Assembly: GCA_017430535.1 (NCBI GenBank)
Contig: JAFRMR010000026.1
Coordinates: forward strand, 124,001 to 188,000
Direction of reading: 5' to 3'
Source: Clostridia bacterium
GTDB lineage: Bacteria > Bacillota > Clostridia > Oscillospirales > Acutalibacteraceae
DNA: 64,000 bases
In this document: piece by piece, positions 41,511 through 50,721 of the stretch
How positions within the stretch are numbered: position 1 is the first letter of the stretch
How the letters are laid out: the number at the start of each line of letters is the position of its first letter
The notes under the pieces: model-generated
Told to the model about the DNA's origin: nothing
What the model saw: the letters and a program-made list of their open reading frames with translations, nothing else
Database searches by the model: none
Translations under genes and position numbers: made by a program

Positions 41511-42503
41511 TTGAAATCTTTTACGGTAGGCAAAAATGACGCAGGTCAGCGTCTTGACAAATTCATAACCAAAACCGTGCCCTCGCTGCCCCAGTCCCTT
41601 ATGTATAAATACATACGGCTCAAAAGGATAAAGGTAAACTCCGGCAGGGGAGAGATTTCAATGAAGCTCTCCGAGGGGGATGTGGTTGATATGTATATCA
41701 ACGATGAGTTTTTTACCGAGCCTCAGGCAAAGTACGATTTTCTCTCCGCCTCAAAAAAGCTCAGCATAATCTATGAGGATGAGAACCTTATGCTCCTTGA
41801 TAAAAGTGTTGGGCTCCTCTCCCATCCCGATGATACGGAGTATAACGATACCCTTATTACAAGAGTCAAGCGTTATCTTTACGGGAAGGGGGAGTATAAC
41901 CCCGCCGATGAAAACTCTTTTGCCCCGGCTCTCGTAAACCGTATTGACCGCAACACAGGCGGAATCGTTATGGCCGCCAAGAATGCGGAAACCCTGAGAA
42001 TTCTGAATCAGAAGCTCAAAGACCGTGAAATAGAAAAATACTATCTTTGCATCGTTCACGGCTATTTCAAAAATAAAAGCGATATACTCACGGGCTGGAT
42101 GATAAAGGATGAAAAAAACAACCGCGTAACTGTTTACCGTGAGAATGTGCCCGGCAGCAAAATAATGAAAACCGGCTACCGTGTGCTGGAGGAAAAGGAC
42201 GGCCTGTCTCTCTGCGAGGTTAAGCTTTATACGGGCCGCACCCATCAGATAAGAGCTCAGTTTTCAGCTCTCGGTCATCCGCTTTTAGGGGACGGGAAAT
42301 ACGGCACCAACAAGCTGAATAAAGCTCTGGGCTATAAGAAGCAGTTTCTTTATTCCTACCGCCTTGTTTTTGCTTTTAAAGATGATGCAGGCATTCTCGG
42401 CTATCTTAACGGCAAAAGTTTTACCGTTGATGATGTCTGGTTCAGCCGTGAATTTCTTAACGGAAACCTTACGGGTGAGCAGGCTCCAAATGTAAAAAAA
42501 TAA
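41511..42503 (+). CDS. RluA-family pseudouridine synthase
   Basis: 330 residues. An S4 RNA-binding domain (residues 10-70, RLDKFITKTVPSLPQSLMY) precedes the catalytic domain, whose motif II reads VNRIDRNTGGIVMAAKN with the catalytic Asp in the usual R-x-D place (NRID instead of the common HRLD). The motif LYTGRTHQIRAQ is also conserved. It converts uridine to pseudouridine in rRNA or tRNA; RluC/RluD type is likely. It starts at TTG 41511 behind GGAGGTG. Confidence 0.92.
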   Translation: MKSFTVGKNDAGQRLDKFITKTVPSLPQSLMYKYIRLKRIKVNSGRGEISMKLSEGDVVDMYINDEFFTEPQAKYDFLSASKKLSIIYEDENLMLLDKSVGLLSHPDDTEYNDTLITRVKRYLYGKGEYNPADENSFAPALVNRIDRNTGGIVMAAKNAETLRILNQKLKDREIEKYYLCIVHGYFKNKSDILTGWMIKDEKNNRVTVYRENVPGSKIMKTGYRVLEEKDGLSLCEVKLYTGRTHQIRAQFSALGHPLLGDGKYGTNKLNKALGYKKQFLYSYRLVFAFKDDAGILGYLNGKSFTVDDVWFSREFLNGNLTGEQAPNVKK

Positions 42504-42594
42504 TTAAAATACTTGTAAAATGCCGAATAATGGTATAAAATACTTGTATTATATTTGTATACATAAATATGATGTAAAGGATTGAACAAACACT

Positions 42595-44436
42595 ATGGCA
42601 AAAAATGACACAAAGTCCAAGGCTGAAGTTTACCGCGAAGAGCGTAAAGAAAGAATAGCCAAGGCAAACAAAAAGAACGCTAAAAAAATCAATGCCGGCA
42701 AAGCCGTTTCCGGCGTAGTTAAAAAGGTTGTTGCCGTTGTTCTGGTGGCAGCGATAGTTTTCGGCGCCTGCTACTATCTGGCAAGAACCACCGGTATTGT
42801 AAACAAGCTTGCAACCGCCGAAAAAGTCGGCAGCACCAAGGTTTCCGCTGCAGAGTACAATTATTACTACAATAATATGTATCAGCAGATGCTCTATTAT
42901 GCCCAGATGTATTCCCAGTACGGTATGGAAATGGGCTATGATACCAACCTTGCCCCCGATAAGCAGACCACCAAGGATGATGAAGGCAATGAAGTTACCT
43001 GGGCCGAATATTTCAGAAAGTCTGCCGCCGACCGCGCACAGTTTGTTGAAGCTTATTATAACGAAGCTGTAAAAGCAGGTTTTGAGCTTGATGAAGACGC
43101 CAAGAAAGAAATTGACGAAACCTTCGAAAACTACAAGTCCAACGCCTCCGAAAACAACTTCTCAATGAATGCCTACCTTAAGGCCACCTTCGGCCCCGGT
43201 TTCTCCGAAAAGATGTTCAAAGAGCAGCTTCTCAAAGAGGAAACCGCATCCCACTACCGTGAGAAGGTTGAATCCGATACCAAGGCCGCAATTGCCAAAG
43301 AGACAATCGAAAAAGAGTATGCAGATAATCAGAAGGATTACGATTATGTTGATGTCTGCTACTATATTTTCACCGGCACAGCCCTTACCGCCAAGGACGG
43401 CGAAACCGATGATGAGCTTGCCAAGAGGCAGGAAGAGGCAAACAAGAAGTTCTTTGCCGATGTCAAAGAAGTTTATAAAGATGCCAAGGATGCCGATACT
43501 CTTGAGGCAGCCGTAAAGGCATATAAAGAAGCAGATAAGAAAGACGATACCAAGGCAGCCGATGAAACCGCCGCCGAGGCAACAGCAGCAGAGGAAACCA
43601 CAGAAGCTGCTGCCGCAGAGGATGCAAAAGCCGAAGAGACCAAAACCGATGATACCAAAGCAGAGGAAACAAAGGCCGAGGATGCAGAGGCTGCCGAAGA
43701 TACAGCCGCTGAAACTGAAGAAGAAACCAAATACTGCACCACCACAAAGCACGCAACCTACAGCGCCCTGAGCTCCGCAATGAACGATAAGGTTGCCGAC
43801 TGGGCATACGCCAAAGATACCAAAGACGGCGATGTCAAGTATTTTGAAAATGGCAATGATGCTTATATCGTTGTTCTTCAGAAAAAGGCCTACACCAGCC
43901 ACAGCGTTGATGTCCGTCAGTGCCTTGTAAAGTTTGATGCCGCCGATGAAGAAAATGTTACCGATGAAGAAAAAGCGGCCGCAAAGAAAAAGGCCGAAGA
44001 CCTTCTCAAGGAATGGAAAGACGGCGAAGCCACCGAAGAGACCTTCTCCAAGATGGCAACCGATAATACCGGCGATACCGCTTCCGCTGAATCCGGCGGA
44101 CTTTATGCCGGCGTAAGGGTTACCGATAACTATGTTGAGCCCTTCCTTGACTGGTGCTTTGATCCCGCCAGAAAAGAAGGCGAAGCAGGTATAATTGAAA
44201 CCGAATACGGCTATCACATTATGTATTTCGTAAAGAGCAATGATTCCGATGTTGACTGGGAAGCCTCAATCCGTGAAAAACTCGGTTCCGATGAGTTTAC
44301 AAAGAAGGATGAAGCCCTCCTTGCCGAAGACGGCGACTATAAAGTTGAAACCAGCGATTTCTGGACCAAACTGGTTATGAAGCAGTTCTGCAAGAAGATA
44401 AGCAAGAATCTTGCTTACTCGGCAAATAACAAATAA
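42595..44436 (+). CDS. PrsA/SurA-like membrane-anchored foldase (parvulin domain)
   Basis: 613 residues. The basic cytoplasmic N-terminus (residues 1-45, many Lys/Arg) is followed by one membrane segment (VVAVVLVAAIVFGACYYLA), an extracellular SurA_N-like chaperone region, and a C-terminal rotamase-like part (RQCLVKFDA, SAESGGLYAG, YGYHIMYFVK). Residues about 308-380 are a low-complexity insert rich in Ala, Glu, Lys, Thr, probably a flexible linker inside the parvulin region. It likely helps secreted proteins fold. Start ATG 42595; its upstream site is weak. A terminator follows. Confidence 0.8.
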   Translation: MAKNDTKSKAEVYREERKERIAKANKKNAKKINAGKAVSGVVKKVVAVVLVAAIVFGACYYLARTTGIVNKLATAEKVGSTKVSAAEYNYYYNNMYQQMLYYAQMYSQYGMEMGYDTNLAPDKQTTKDDEGNEVTWAEYFRKSAADRAQFVEAYYNEAVKAGFELDEDAKKEIDETFENYKSNASENNFSMNAYLKATFGPGFSEKMFKEQLLKEETASHYREKVESDTKAAIAKETIEKEYADNQKDYDYVDVCYYIFTGTALTAKDGETDDELAKRQEEANKKFFADVKEVYKDAKDADTLEAAVKAYKEADKKDDTKAADETAAEATAAEETTEAAAAEDAKAEETKTDDTKAEETKAEDAEAAEDTAAETEEETKYCTTTKHATYSALSSAMNDKVADWAYAKDTKDGDVKYFENGNDAYIVVLQKKAYTSHSVDVRQCLVKFDAADEENVTDEEKAAAKKKAEDLLKEWKDGEATEETFSKMATDNTGDTASAESGGLYAGVRVTDNYVEPFLDWCFDPARKEGEAGIIETEYGYHIMYFVKSNDSDVDWEASIREKLGSDEFTKKDEALLAEDGDYKVETSDFWTKLVMKQFCKKISKNLAYSANNK

Positions 44437-44453
44437 TCAGCTTTCGCTTATTT

Positions 44454-44481
44454 ACCTGCAGGCTCGCCCTGCAGGTTTTTT
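44454..44481 (+). terminator. Terminator of the foldase gene
   Basis: Stem ACCTGCAGG / CCTGCAGGT around CTCGC, then TTTTTG. Confidence 0.85.
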
Positions 44482-44504
44482 GCTCAGGGAAAGGGGGTAA
44501 TAAA

Positions 44505-45164
44505 ATGCTTACCTATGAGGAGCTTAAAAAAGATGAAGATGTAAGGCTTTATATCAAAAATGCCGATGCAAACCTTGCCGCCATGGGCTATACCGAGCAC
44601 AGCTTTGCCCACGTGTGTTCCGTCGCGGAAACGGCGGGCTATATTCTTGAAACTCTCGGCTATGACGAAAGAACCGTTGAGGTGGCAAAAATTGCCGGCT
44701 ATCTTCACGATATAGGCAATCTGGTAAACAGAGCCGACCACCACCAGACAGGGGGTGTGCTGGCTTTTAATATCCTCTCAGTAAAGGGTATGGATGCCGC
44801 CGAAATATGCTCTGTGGTGTCTGCCATTGGAAATCACAACGAGGGCAGCGCCGTGCCCGTAAACCCCGTTGCCGCCGCAATTATAATTGCGGATAAAACC
44901 GATGTGAGAAGAAGCAGGGTCAGGAATCCGAATATTGAATCCTTTGATATACATGACAGAGTTAACTATTCCGCCATTAAGTCAGAGGTTAAAATCAATA
45001 CTGCCCATACCCTCATAAAGCTCAAGCTTACCGTTGATACCCATTACAGCTCGGTTATGGATTATTTTGAAATATTTCTCGGCAGAATGAGCCTTTGCCG
45101 CCACGCAGCCGAAACCCTGGGTATGAAATTCACCCTGCTTATCAACGAACAGCAGCTTATTTAA
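44505..45164 (+). CDS. HD-domain phosphohydrolase
   Basis: 219 residues. HD metal motifs: HSFAHVCSVAETAGYIL (His), AGYLHDIGN (His-Asp near 66), NHNEG and IIADKTD (distal Asp near 130). It fits the large HD phosphohydrolase family, which cleaves nucleotides or second messengers; the exact substrate is unknown. The ATG at 44505 follows GGGGGT. It is isolated by terminators on both sides. Confidence 0.85.
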   Translation: MLTYEELKKDEDVRLYIKNADANLAAMGYTEHSFAHVCSVAETAGYILETLGYDERTVEVAKIAGYLHDIGNLVNRADHHQTGGVLAFNILSVKGMDAAEICSVVSAIGNHNEGSAVPVNPVAAAIIIADKTDVRRSRVRNPNIESFDIHDRVNYSAIKSEVKINTAHTLIKLKLTVDTHYSSVMDYFEIFLGRMSLCRHAAETLGMKFTLLINEQQLI

Positions 45165-45202
45165 AACAAACAAAACACAAAAGCAAATAAATCACACATA
45201 AA

Positions 45203-45232
45203 ATCCCCGCCTGTTGTTTCAGGCGGGGGATT
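45203..45232. terminator. Bidirectional terminator between HD and lipase-like genes
   Basis: Stem CCCCGCCTG / CAGGCGGGG with loop TTGTTT, A-rich left and T-rich right flanks. Confidence 0.85.
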
Positions 45233-45244
45233 ATTTGTTTTAAT

Positions 45245-46798
45245 TCAGATTTTTATATTTCCCGGTTTCAGGCTGTAGATAAAAGTTCTTATTTTTGCCA
45301 GGAAAGCCAGTAAGGAGTGAAGAACGCCTGTTTCCTCCGCATCATCGGCAACGGGGGTCAGTTTGCCGGTTTTATAGCTGTAATTCTGGAATTGCGGGTA
45401 CTTGCAGCTGAATACGGTTTTCTGGTCCTTCTGCTCCGCAAACCAGAGTATAAAGTCCGAGCCCTCACCCTCTGGGTAATCCACATGCCCCATATTCTTT
45501 ATGAACCAGGTTTTATCAGGGAAAAGGCAGGTGGAGGCGTCAATCTGACCGTCGGCTGAGAGGTAGTTTATGCCGGCATATTTCTTTTGTTTATAGCCGC
45601 TGCCCAGGGCTTTGCCTATATCCGAGCAGGTAGCTCCGCCGGAGGCGTAAACACAGTCAATCATGTAGTCGTTGTTGCTTTTTGTGCATCTTTCGGAAAC
45701 AGGGTTGCCCTGCATTCCGTACTGAGCGATTATATAAACATTTGTGTTTTTCATAGCTTTGCTCAGTATTGATTTTGCGTTGCCCTGTATGGCGTGGTAG
45801 CTGTTGATTCTGTTTATAAGCTTTTTGTCAGCCCCGTCTTTAAGCATAAAGTTTTTACACTGATTGAAGTGCTCGTAATCGCAAAGAGCCCAGAGGCCGG
45901 GCATATATCCGAATACGGGGATGAAAAGCTCATTGTATATTCTGTCGCCCACGGCTTCTATAATATCATTTGCAAAGTCTGTTACTTTAACATTAAAGCC
46001 GTTGAGAGTAAGCCCTTCGTTTATGTAGTCAATCAGTTCCGTAAAAGTGGGGTCCCTTGTAAGCTGGGCAAATTTGTGGAAGAGGGCCTCAACATCCACC
46101 TCAAGCTTTCCTCTGAAAAGGTCGCCCACAATGGATGTGCCCTGAAACGCAGTGGAGCACAGCTCAACGCTTGCAAGGTCGCTGCTGCCGTATTTGTTAA
46201 GGTAAGAGCAGGTTACGGTGCCGCCCATGCTGAAAGCCGCCAGGGCAACTCTTTTACAGCCGGTTTTTTCTTTTACGAAGCCGATGAATTTATTGAGCCG
46301 GTCTGCGTGAACAATGGGGTCAAGCCGCCAGTCATAATTGAAAAAGAAGGTGTTTTCAACGCCGTATTTCTTTGCGGCCCGGTTTACGATTCCTTCCTCA
46401 TCTTTATCGTGGCTTTCAAAGTTTTTCATCTCGCCTACAAGGCCGCTGTCAAAAAGGTCGGTGTGAAGGTTGTATTTTGATTCTCCCGTATCAAGGCAGG
46501 CAATGGGCTCAAAGGCATCGTAAACTGCGGGCAGCACTTTATCCGCAAGCCTGTCTGCATTCCTTGAAACAAGGTAGTCCGTTATATAGGGCAGCAGCTT
46601 GAAAGCAAGCCCTGCAATATCTGTTCCCGAAAGGGGATATACTTTATTATTGTTTTCATCATAAAGCGGGAATGTATTCATACCGCTGACTGCCACAAAA
46701 GCAATTTTTTCATTTGCCGCAAAAGCTGGCGCAGCGGCGGCTGCCAGAATAGTAAGGCAAAGGAAAACCGATATCGCAGTTTTTACCGTTTTTTTCAT
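45245..46798 (-). CDS. Secreted alpha/beta hydrolase (lipase/acyltransferase-like)
   Basis: 517 residues. Signal peptide (KKTVKTAISVFLCLTILAAAAA) precedes an alpha/beta hydrolase fold. The nucleophile elbow is ALAAFSMGGTV (A-x-S-x-G, Ser near 194), preceded by FFFNYDWRLDP, a segment that is typical of LCAT/PGAP1-like lipases; a late GHVDY near 460 could hold the catalytic His. A C-terminal hydrophobic/amphipathic tail (LHSLLAFLAKIRTFIYSL) resembles those of other secreted proteins here. The start is ATG 46798. Lipid or ester substrate unknown. Confidence 0.8.
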   Translation of the reverse strand: MKKTVKTAISVFLCLTILAAAAAPAFAANEKIAFVAVSGMNTFPLYDENNNKVYPLSGTDIAGLAFKLLPYITDYLVSRNADRLADKVLPAVYDAFEPIACLDTGESKYNLHTDLFDSGLVGEMKNFESHDKDEEGIVNRAAKKYGVENTFFFNYDWRLDPIVHADRLNKFIGFVKEKTGCKRVALAAFSMGGTVTCSYLNKYGSSDLASVELCSTAFQGTSIVGDLFRGKLEVDVEALFHKFAQLTRDPTFTELIDYINEGLTLNGFNVKVTDFANDIIEAVGDRIYNELFIPVFGYMPGLWALCDYEHFNQCKNFMLKDGADKKLINRINSYHAIQGNAKSILSKAMKNTNVYIIAQYGMQGNPVSERCTKSNNDYMIDCVYASGGATCSDIGKALGSGYKQKKYAGINYLSADGQIDASTCLFPDKTWFIKNMGHVDYPEGEGSDFILWFAEQKDQKTVFSCKYPQFQNYSYKTGKLTPVADDAEETGVLHSLLAFLAKIRTFIYSLKPGNIKI

Positions 46799-46865
46799 CT
46801 TGTTTTCTCCACTCGTTTTTTATTCTGCTTTATATTCTAACAAAAGAGCCGGTAAATGTAAATAT

Positions 46866-48236
46866 TTACCGGCCGTAGTTTTCGGAAAAGTATTGCATCA
46901 CTTCGTTTGCCGTGCTTGCGGCTGTTCCTGAGCCCCAGCCCGCATTTTCGGCTATTACAATAACCGCAAGGGGCAGGTCGCTCCTTAAGCTGAACCCGGC
47001 AAAAACGGAGTTGCTCTTTTTGCCGTCAATTTCCGCCGTGCCTGTTTTGCCGCACATCTCAAGGCCCGGGAATCTGCCCTCGCCGTATTTGTTCACCACA
47101 TTTGAGCGCAGCATATCCCTGAGTTTTGCGGCGGTTTCCGGGTTCATTTTCACCATAACTTCCGGCAGCCTTCCGGTGAATTTACCGAAGGAGCCCAGGT
47201 ACCGTATGCGGTCCGGGGACTGCCCTGTGCCGCCGTTTGCAATGGCGCTCATTATTGCCAGGAAGTGAGTGGGGTTTATATATGTGGTGGATTGCCCTAT
47301 ACCCGCCCAGCCAAGCTCGGTTTTGTCGGATGAAGGCGGGTTGAATCTGCTTTTTGTCAGCGCAACTTCTTTTGCGTAAAGCTGTTTGTTGAAGCCGAGG
47401 CTTTCCGCTGTTGCCTTAAGCTTTCCGGCACCAAGTTCAATGGATATTTCCGCAAAGGCGCAGTTGCAGCTTTCGTTCATTGCCTGCTCAAAAGTGATTT
47501 TGCCGTGTTCGCCGTTGCATATTACAATTCCGTCGCCTGTTTTGTATTCCCCGTCGCACTCAAAGGTACGGGAAAAAATATCGGGTATATTTTCAATGGC
47601 GCAGGCGGCGGTTATGATTTTCATAATTGATCCGGGAGTGTAAAGGCCGGATACCGCTTTATCAAGAAACACTCCTTCATAGTCCGGGTTTGTTCTTAAA
47701 TCCCAGGGCACATCGTTAACATCATAGGCGGGTTTTGAAACACTGCACAGCAGCTGACCTGTTTTATAGTTGCATACCGCCACGGTTCCGTTATATTCAC
47801 CCAGAGCTCTGTAAGCAACCCGGCAGGCCTCGCTGTCAATATTCAGCGTAATATCGTTGCCTTTGCCGCTTTTTTTCAGGGATGAAATGCCCTGCACAAA
47901 GTTGTAGCCTGAGAGGGTGCTTCTGTAAAGGTTGTGGGTGCCTGTGGATATAACCCCGGAAGTATCGCCCACAATGTGAAGCACGGCTTTTCTTACGGAG
48001 GCGGAATTCGCAAATTTCCGCTTCCCGTCTTCGCTTTTTGCAAGGGGCTTTCCGTTTATGTCATAGATTGTGCCGGCGTTTACTATGGTGCCGTTTGAGT
48101 AAATATGCAGGTTGCGTTTATTTGATGCCCATTCGGAGCCGTTAAGTACAAATTCTGCGCAGAGGAAAATCACGCCTCCCATAAACAACGCTATAAGAAT
48201 ATACAGCACAGCCGCTCTTTTAACGGTTTTTCTCAT
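46866..48236 (-). CDS. Class B penicillin-binding protein (PbpA/FtsI-type transpeptidase)
   Basis: 456 residues. One N-terminal membrane anchor (ILIALFMGGVIFLCAEFVL), a short linker domain, and the transpeptidase domain with its three motifs: S-x-x-K as LYTPGSIMKI near 203, S-x-N as NESCNCAF near 256, and K-T-G as CGKTGTAEI near 397. It cross-links peptidoglycan. It is shorter than FtsI or PBP2 in the N-terminal part, as PbpA-like proteins are. Its ATG overlaps the FtsW/RodA gene stop by four bases, pairing glycosyltransferase and transpeptidase. Confidence 0.93.
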   Translation of the reverse strand: MRKTVKRAAVLYILIALFMGGVIFLCAEFVLNGSEWASNKRNLHIYSNGTIVNAGTIYDINGKPLAKSEDGKRKFANSASVRKAVLHIVGDTSGVISTGTHNLYRSTLSGYNFVQGISSLKKSGKGNDITLNIDSEACRVAYRALGEYNGTVAVCNYKTGQLLCSVSKPAYDVNDVPWDLRTNPDYEGVFLDKAVSGLYTPGSIMKIITAACAIENIPDIFSRTFECDGEYKTGDGIVICNGEHGKITFEQAMNESCNCAFAEISIELGAGKLKATAESLGFNKQLYAKEVALTKSRFNPPSSDKTELGWAGIGQSTTYINPTHFLAIMSAIANGGTGQSPDRIRYLGSFGKFTGRLPEVMVKMNPETAAKLRDMLRSNVVNKYGEGRFPGLEMCGKTGTAEIDGKKSNSVFAGFSLRSDLPLAVIVIAENAGWGSGTAASTANEVMQYFSENYGR

Positions 48237-49525
48237 GCTCTTTCACCGCCTTTCCGCCTGTTCTGCTTTGAAACGGCAAGGTCTGGGGAGGGCAGCTTGA
48301 ACGGAGCGCCGGCAGCTCTGATAAATGCCAGCAGTCCCCAAGAGCATATCATGCTCGAACCTCCTCTGCTGATAAAAGGCAGGGTAACCCCCGTAAGGGG
48401 CAGTAAATCGGTAATTCCGAATACATTGAGCGCCAGCTGAAACAGCAGCATCCCTGCGGAAGCCACAGCCGCTATGGCGTAAAACGATGAAGCGGCGCCT
48501 TTTGCGGCTCTTACTGCAAAAACCGCAATGCAGGCAAAAGCAAGAAGAACGGAAACACCTATAATTATTCCCAGTTCCTCACAGATAAGCCCGAATACAA
48601 GGTCCGTTGATGCGGCAAAAATGTTTCTCAGTTTTCCCTCACCTATACCGAGGCCCATAAGTCCGCCGCTTGATGAGTAAATCAGGGTTCTTGTCTGCTG
48701 GTAGCCTATGGTGTCCGCATTCTGCCACACGTGCCTGTATGCGCTGAATCTGTTAGCAACATAGGGCTTGAAGTATATTATGAGTATTGCCCCCATAAGC
48801 GCTCCGGTGCAGATAAGAGCAATGGTGCGTATATCACCTGAGCGCATATAGGCAATAAGAATAAAGGTAAAGAAAAATATCAGCGCCGTTCCGAAATCTC
48901 TCATAAGAAACAGCAGGCCTACGCAGGCCAGTGAATAAGCTATATAAAGAGTGAGGCTTTTTGATGAAAGCAGCCTGTCAAGGGTAACGCTGCCCACCAA
49001 TATAAAAGCAATTTTCACGGGCTCCGATGGCTGTATTGAAACAGGGCCTATATCTATCCAGTTCAGGGCTCCGTTGGTGGCCTTTGCCATTACGAGGTTC
49101 ACAATCAGTATCAGCACCGAAAGCACCGCCGCCGGGTAACGCAGAAAATCCGCAAAGTTTACGTTTTTTATGAGCAGTATTACCGTAATGTAGGTTACAA
49201 GCCCCAGCCCGAGGGCCAGAAGCTGTTTCATGAAAAATGTTTCATTGAATGAAGCACAGACCGCAAGCCCCAGCCCGGAGAGGAAAAAAGCGATGGCCTC
49301 AAGTTCAAAATAATCGCTGCCGGTTATCAGCACATTGAACACCATATAAATCCACTCAAAGCATATATATCCCGTGAAAAGATATATGTAAGTCATATTC
49401 ATTTCACTGTCTCTGAGCACAACCCCGGCAAACAGGATAACCTGAAACACGGATATCAGAAACATAACCGTAACCTGCCTGAATTTCGGCTGGGGGCGGT
49501 ATTTTGATTTTTCGGCCACAATCAC
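48233..49525 (-). CDS. FtsW/RodA/SpoVE-family peptidoglycan glycosyltransferase
   Basis: 430 residues with about twelve membrane segments. Family signatures: QPSEPVKIAFIL near 168, LLFLMRDFGTALIFF, and the C-terminal TGVTLPFISRGGSSMICSW. SEDS proteins polymerise glycan strands with a partner class B PBP, here the next gene. Which of FtsW, RodA or SpoVE it is cannot be fixed; the PbpA-like partner favours RodA-like use. GGAGTGATTGTG-type site precedes the ATG. Confidence 0.94.
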   Translation of the reverse strand: MIVAEKSKYRPQPKFRQVTVMFLISVFQVILFAGVVLRDSEMNMTYIYLFTGYICFEWIYMVFNVLITGSDYFELEAIAFFLSGLGLAVCASFNETFFMKQLLALGLGLVTYITVILLIKNVNFADFLRYPAAVLSVLILIVNLVMAKATNGALNWIDIGPVSIQPSEPVKIAFILVGSVTLDRLLSSKSLTLYIAYSLACVGLLFLMRDFGTALIFFFTFILIAYMRSGDIRTIALICTGALMGAILIIYFKPYVANRFSAYRHVWQNADTIGYQQTRTLIYSSSGGLMGLGIGEGKLRNIFAASTDLVFGLICEELGIIIGVSVLLAFACIAVFAVRAAKGAASSFYAIAAVASAGMLLFQLALNVFGITDLLPLTGVTLPFISRGGSSMICSWGLLAFIRAAGAPFKLPSPDLAVSKQNRRKGGERA

Positions 49526-49605
49526 TCCTCCTTTCCGTAAATTTCACTCATTTTATCACATAATTATTAAGAAATATAGTTACAGAAAAAATTTTTAAAA
49601 AATAC

Positions 49606-49634
49606 TTGCAGATTTTTGCACTTTGCTGTATAAT
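49606..49634 (+). promoter_or_regulatory. Promoter of the PHP-domain gene
   Basis: TTGCAG (49606-49611), 17-base spacer, TATAAT (49629-49634), 53 bases before the start. Confidence 0.7.
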
Positions 49635-49687
49635 CATGGTGTAAATTGAGGCATTATGCGACTTTTTGAAAGAGGTTTTACTTTTCT

Positions 49688-50551
49688 ATGGTAGGAGATT
49701 TACATTGCCATACCCGTTTGTCTGACAGTTCCATGGGCATTGACGACCTCGTTCTGCTTGCGCAGAAAAGGGGTATCGATACTATCGCTATTGTGGACAG
49801 AGACTGTCAGGCCGGAACGGTCAGGGGCAAAATAATAGGAGAAAGAAAGGGCATTACGGTTATCCCCGGGGTTGAGCTTTCGGCTTATGATTCCAAAAGG
49901 CAGGCCTACGCGGAGCTGATTTGCTATATGGCAGACAGCCCCGACCGTCTTGAGGGCCTTTGCCACAGGAATGTTGCGGCCAGAAAAAGAGCAAGCCAGA
50001 TGATGACCCTTAAGGTTGCGCGCAAATATCCCATTTCTCCCGAGCTTGTTACAAAATGCGCCACCGGTTCCACCGCAGTTTTTGAGCAGCATATTATGCA
50101 TGCTCTGGCAGAGTGCGGGCTTACGGATAAAATCTTCGGTGATCTTTATAACGAGCTTTTTTCTCCCGACAGTGAAGAGAATGTAATTGTTACCGCAAAT
50201 TACCCCGAACCTCTTGAAATTCTTGAAGCAATCCACGAAGCCGGCGGCATCGCCGTTCTTTCCCACCCGGGCAGCCGGGGCAGCTTTGAGCTGCTTGAGG
50301 AGCTTATCCCTCACGGCCTTGACGGCGTTGAGGTATGGCACCCCGATAATACCGAGCAGCAGCAGAAGCAGCTTCTTGAAATCGCCAAAAAGCACGGTTT
50401 ACTCTGTACCGGCGGTACCGAATTCAAAGGCCTCTACTCAAAGTATCCCCTGAGTATAGGCGAGGTTGTTACCCCGGAAGCAAATATAAAGGCATTGCTC
50501 AGTTACAAATCCAAAAAGAAAAAGAAAAAGACCGAAAAATCTTCAGATTAA
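49688..50551 (+). CDS. PHP-domain phosphoesterase
   Basis: 287 residues. PHP metal motifs: GDLHCHTRLSDSS (H-x-H), IAIVDRDC, VIPGVELSA, the SHPGS block near 193 and the distal GTEFKG near 242. The family hydrolyses nucleoside 3',5'-bisphosphates, sugar phosphates or 5' ends of RNA (RNase AM/YciV-like); the insert between residues 70 and 170 fits the YciV type. It ends in a Lys-rich tail. GAGG lies upstream of the ATG. The mgtE leader region follows. Confidence 0.85.
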   Translation: MVGDLHCHTRLSDSSMGIDDLVLLAQKRGIDTIAIVDRDCQAGTVRGKIIGERKGITVIPGVELSAYDSKRQAYAELICYMADSPDRLEGLCHRNVAARKRASQMMTLKVARKYPISPELVTKCATGSTAVFEQHIMHALAECGLTDKIFGDLYNELFSPDSEENVIVTANYPEPLEILEAIHEAGGIAVLSHPGSRGSFELLEELIPHGLDGVEVWHPDNTEQQQKQLLEIAKKHGLLCTGGTEFKGLYSKYPLSIGEVVTPEANIKALLSYKSKKKKKKTEKSSD

Positions 50552-50568
50552 AAGTGAGGTGAAATTCC

Positions 50569-50652
50569 TTGACAAGCGACAGTAGTCACGTTCGATTATG
50601 TCTTATTAAAAAATCAATATGTGAAAGTGCATCGGCTGTCAGGGTGTTTTAA
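50569..50652 (+). CDS. Candidate leader peptide of mgtE
   Basis: A 27-codon frame begins at TTG 50569, seven bases after GAGGTG (50556-50561), an excellent site, and ends at TAA 50650-50652. It ends in CLIKKSICESASAVRVF, with two Cys and paired Lys. No larger gene uses this space. It is followed by hairpins and a terminator-like stem just before mgtE, so it may be a regulatory peptide. It is too short to judge by coding statistics and is a prediction only. Confidence 0.5.
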   Translation: MTSDSSHVRLCLIKKSICESASAVRVF

Positions 50653-50684
50653 TACCGCCTCACGGTCTTGATATCGGTTTTCCG

Positions 50685-50721
50685 ACGCCCTTGCGCTTTT
50701 GCGGAAAGGGCGTGTTTTATT
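50685..50721 (+). promoter_or_regulatory. Terminator-like hairpin covering the mgtE ribosome site
   Basis: Stem ACGCCCTT (50685-50692) / AAGGGCGT (50706-50713), extended by CGC/GCG around a TTTT loop, then GTTTTATTTT and the TTG start. The right arm AAAGGGCG is the only ribosome-binding candidate for mgtE, so folding would both end transcription and hide the site. No match to the M-box magnesium riboswitch is seen in the 170-base leader. Confidence 0.5.
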
